A DNA stretch of 53,736 nucleotides from NCBI GenBank assembly GCA_013112725.1, contig JABFFZ010000032.1, positions 1 to 53,736 on the forward strand. Reading direction: 5' to 3'. The notes under the pieces are model-generated. The model was not told where the DNA came from and ran no database searches. It saw only the letters and a list, made by a program, of their open reading frames with translations. Positions 51,590 through 53,736 of the stretch are shown here, one piece after another. Position numbers and translations under genes: made by a program. Numbering within the stretch: the first letter of the stretch is position 1; the number at the start of each line of letters is the position of its first letter. The DNA is from Chloroflexota bacterium. Lineage in GTDB: Bacteria; Chloroflexota; Anaerolineae; Promineifilales; Promineifilaceae.

Positions 51590-52993
51590 ATGAATGCAAG
51601 CAAACTGGCGCGTTTAGGCGTGCCACCGGGGGAGGCGATGAAGGCGGCGGGCACGGCCGTGCGAGATGCCCGTGCCCTGGGTATTCCGAAGCGAGATATA
51701 CCGGATTTGATTACGGCCGTGGTCGAAAACCCGGCCGATTACACCAACGATGAACTCTTTAGCGGGTTAGCCAGCGCCATCCTGGCGCAGCGCACGGCAA
51801 TTCCCACCTTTAAGCCACGCTCCCAGCCCGCTCCCTTTCGCATCTGGGGCGAAGATCTGGAAGCCGCTTCCATTGAGCAAATTGAAAATGCGGTGCAATT
51901 GCCCATTTCCGTGCGCGGTGCGCTGATGCCTGATGCCCACGTGGGGTATGGGCTGCCCATTGGTGGCGTGTTAGCCACGCGGAACGCCGTCATCCCCTAT
52001 GCCGTAGGTGTGGATATTGCCTGTCGTATGAAACTGACGGTGCTGGATATGCACCCCAATATCATTCGCGGCGAGCAAAAACGGCTGGCCAACGCCATTG
52101 AAGCCGAAACCCGCTTTGGCATTGGCGCGAATTTCCCCCGCCAACTGCGGCGCGACCATCCGGTGATGGAGGAAGATTGGCGCGTCAGCCCCATTACCCA
52201 ACGCCACCGCGACAAGGCGTGGGAGCAGTTGGGCACCAGCGGCAGCGGCAATCACTTTGTGGAGTTTGGCATCTTGGAAGTGCTGGACGAGGCAGTGGGT
52301 CTGGCAAAAGGGCAGTATGTGGCCTTGCTCAGCCATAGTGGCAGCCGGGGTGCGGGGGCATCCGTTTGTGACTATTACAGCAAGCTGGCCATGGATTTGC
52401 ACCCAGAACTGCCCAAACAACTGCGCCATCTGGCCTGGCTCGATTTGGACAGCGACGCTGGTCGAGAGTATTGGGCAGCGATGCAGTTGATGGGTCTGTA
52501 TGCCGCCGCCAATCATGCCCTGATTCACAAACACATCGCCAAAAACCTGGGCGCCAAAGTGCTGCTAGACATAGAAAATCACCACAACTTTGCCTGGAAG
52601 GAGGAGCATGATGGTGAAACGGTGATTGTCCACCGCAAAGGAGCCACGCCGGCGGGGAAGGGGGTGTTGGGCATCATTCCCGGCTCGATGGGTGCGCCCG
52701 GTTTTGTGGTGCGGGGCAAGGGTAATGAGGCGTCGCTGCAATCGGCTGCGCACGGCGCCGGCCGCCGCATGAGCCGCAAACAGGCGATCAAATCCTTTAC
52801 CTGGCACGACGTAAAAAAGTATTTGCGCGAACGGGATGTGACCCTGATTTCCGCCGGGCTAGACGAAGTGCCGATGGCTTACAAAGACATTCACGAGGTG
52901 ATGGCGGCGCAGCAAGACCTGGTGGAAGTGCTGGCCCGCTTTGATCCGCGCCTGGTCAAAATGGCCCCGGCTGGCGAACGACCTGAAGATTAA
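51590..52993 (+). CDS. rtcB: RtcB RNA ligase
   Basis: RtcB joins RNA ends with 2',3'-cyclic phosphate or 3'-phosphate to 5'-OH ends, using GTP and manganese, in tRNA or RNA repair. The 467 residues contain RGALMPDAHVGYGLPIGGV with metal ligands, VGVDIACRMKL (the conserved GVDIxC Cys), GTSGSGNHFVEFG, LLSHSGSRGAGASVCDYYSKLA, and NHHNFAWKEEH. The guanylylation region reads PGSMGAPGFVVRGKGNEASLQSAAHGAGRRMSRKQA, where the His of HGAGR is the nucleotide-linked residue. No archease gene is adjacent. Two ACGGCCGT sites lie in the first 130 bases. Confidence 0.95.
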   Translation: MNASKLARLGVPPGEAMKAAGTAVRDARALGIPKRDIPDLITAVVENPADYTNDELFSGLASAILAQRTAIPTFKPRSQPAPFRIWGEDLEAASIEQIENAVQLPISVRGALMPDAHVGYGLPIGGVLATRNAVIPYAVGVDIACRMKLTVLDMHPNIIRGEQKRLANAIEAETRFGIGANFPRQLRRDHPVMEEDWRVSPITQRHRDKAWEQLGTSGSGNHFVEFGILEVLDEAVGLAKGQYVALLSHSGSRGAGASVCDYYSKLAMDLHPELPKQLRHLAWLDLDSDAGREYWAAMQLMGLYAAANHALIHKHIAKNLGAKVLLDIENHHNFAWKEEHDGETVIVHRKGATPAGKGVLGIIPGSMGAPGFVVRGKGNEASLQSAAHGAGRRMSRKQAIKSFTWHDVKKYLRERDVTLISAGLDEVPMAYKDIHEVMAAQQDLVEVLARFDPRLVKMAPAGERPED

Positions 52994-53021
52994 AAACCAG
53001 ATATGAAGCAGGTGGACAACC

Positions 53022-53627
53022 ATGGCTGTACAAAATCCACACGATAAATTTTTCCGCGAAAGTTTTAGCCGCACAGAAATTGCGCGCAATTATCTCGAAG
53101 AATATCTACTGGCCTAAGTCCTGGCCATGCTTGATCTGAACACATTGCACTTACAAGATGGTTCCTTTGTTGACGAGACAATGCGTGAACATCAAACCGA
53201 CCTTCTTTACCAGGTGCAGTTGGCGAATGGCGACGCGGCCTTCATCTATTTCCTGTTTGAGCATAAAAGTTACCCTGATCCTCTGGTTATTTTGCAGCTA
53301 TTACGCTACATGGTGCGCTTTTGGGAGCAACAGCTAAAGGATGGTCTACCTTTAGCGCCAATCATTCCCCAGGTTGTCTATCATGGTGAACGGCCGTGGA
53401 ACATTCCAACTGACTTTCATTCGCTATTGAAGGTCCCGGTAGTGTTGCACCCTTACCTGCCTTCTTTTCATTACCATTTGAGCGACTTTTCCCACCTCTC
53501 GGACGAAACAATTAGGGGAGAAATCTGGCTGCGTGTCAGCTTATAGGTGCTGCGGGCGATACTGAATCCTCAATTACACCGTGAATTGGATGATCTCATT
53601 GACCTATTGGTAACTATACAGGTGTGA
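53022..53627 (+). pseudogene. Rpn/YhgA-type PD-(D/E)XK nuclease, two in-frame stops
   Basis: From the ATG at 53022 the frame reads MAVQNPHDKFFRESFSRTEI and EYLLA, then TAA (53115-53117). It continues in the same frame with VLAMLDLNTLHLQDGSFVDE, REHQTDLLYQVQL, the nuclease motif FLFEHKSYPDPLVILQLLRYMVRFWE, and PIIPQVVYHGERPWNIP. A TAG (53544-53546) interrupts again, and the frame then goes on through VLRAILNPQLHRELDDLIDLL to TGA at 53625-53627. The remains fit the Rpn (recombination-promoting nuclease, transposase_31) family. Two stops without any frameshift indicate slow decay by point mutation. The C-terminal part is short and abuts a transposase gene. Confidence 0.85.
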
Positions 53628-53736
53628 GTTGAGGCATGAGAACATTATCGTCAAACAGAGACCCTAATGCTTCCCACACATTGAGACCTTGTTTACGAAT
53701 CGTGGAAATATAGGTGCGCAGTGAACAGAATTGTTC
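53614..53736 (-). mobile_element. C-terminus of an IS66-like transposase (partial)
   Basis: On the minus strand the frame from the window edge reads EQFCSLRTYISTIRKQGLNVWEALGSLF and ends VLMPQLTPV with TAG at 53614-53616. The helix pattern with RxYISTxRKQGxNVxxAL is the usual end of IS66 transposases. The rest lies outside the window. The stop overlaps the end of the decayed Rpn gene, which suggests that the element truncated it. Confidence 0.65.

Larger units (their letters stand above)
294..53397. repeat. Highly iterated palindrome ACGGCCGT (about 90 copies)
   Basis: I located about 90 copies by reading the sequence, the first at 294-301 and the last at 53390-53397. About one is expected by chance. 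Copies occur in genes on both strands and in all three frames (encoding TAV, GR after N/H/D/Y, or RP) and in a few intergenic spots (21343, 25880, 39796). Examples: 15234, 17260, 22139, 27301, 30183, 35406, 42522, 47791, 51713. The motif is dense at 14.9-17.5 kb and 26.4-31 kb, and absent at 6.1-9.0, 11.8-14.9 and 47.8-51.1 kb. Confidence 0.93.

Noticed and set aside
1..53736. Search for tRNA, rRNA, CRISPR arrays, prophage genes and replication origin
   Set aside because: I saw no cloverleaf with CCA-type ends, no regular repeat-spacer array, no phage structural genes and no DnaA-box cluster; a covariance-model search would be needed to exclude small RNAs.

Overview
The window reads as a chromosomal segment of a filamentous, Gram-positive-like or monoderm bacterium of the Chloroflexota (Anaerolineae or a close class). 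This is inferred from gene content: separate secD and secF, Liv-type amino-acid ABC operons carrying acyl-CoA ligases, LysM and NBR1-domain surface proteins, a single-domain xylose-type ABC ATPase, and many short lipoproteins. No rRNA or tRNA gene was seen, so the placement is tentative. One signal runs through the whole window: the palindrome ACGGCCGT occurs about 90 times by hand count where about one is expected. It behaves like the highly iterated palindrome HIP1 of cyanobacteria.

Layout. 1-2.5 kb: tail of an IS630-like transposase, an 88-bp repeat, then secD-secF. 2.5-3.3 kb (minus): a small Zn-type protein and msrA. 3.4-14 kb (minus): one long operon with livG, an acyl-CoA ligase, livH, livM, a double substrate-binding protein, livF, a PaaK-like ligase and a beta-keto-acid cleavage enzyme. 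It probably imports an amino-acid-like or aromatic acid and activates it with CoA. 14.3-17.6 kb (plus): a lipoprotein, a HAD phosphatase, a decayed MalT-type regulator and a CrtI-type oxidoreductase. 17.6-21 kb (minus): a xylose-type transporter (binding protein, ATPase, permease).

21.4-24.1 kb (plus), divergent from that transporter, is the most unusual locus. It encodes a response regulator of the order REC-HTH-REC, followed by a protein that fuses a catalytically degraded copy of the transporter ATPase to a complete histidine kinase. I read this as a candidate transport-coupled sensory system.

24.2-29 kb: a beta-helix surface protein with an in-frame stop, a GalU-like nucleotidyltransferase and a 7TM histidine kinase. 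29.1-30.8 kb: an EcoRV-like restriction-modification pair. 30.8-34.2 kb: a 1105-residue GHMP kinase plus UDPGP-type pyrophosphorylase. 34.3-39.8 kb (minus): a lipoprotein and a chitobiose-like sugar operon (LacI regulator, GH4, ChbG-like deacetylase, NagK-like kinase) with a LacI-type operator at its head. 40-45 kb (plus): a BrnT/BrnA toxin-antitoxin pair, two membrane proteins, a tRNA-dihydrouridine synthase and a Zn-ribbon DNA methylase containing a tandem expansion of the iterated palindrome. 45.3-51.5 kb (plus): two LysM proteins and two NBR1-domain glycosidase-like proteins. 51.6-53.7 kb: rtcB, a decayed Rpn-type nuclease and the end of an IS66-like transposase cut by the window edge.

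Many gene ends carry strong hairpins, several built from iterated short words. Intercistronic hairpins follow both substrate-binding-protein genes, which fits higher expression of the binding protein than of the membrane parts.
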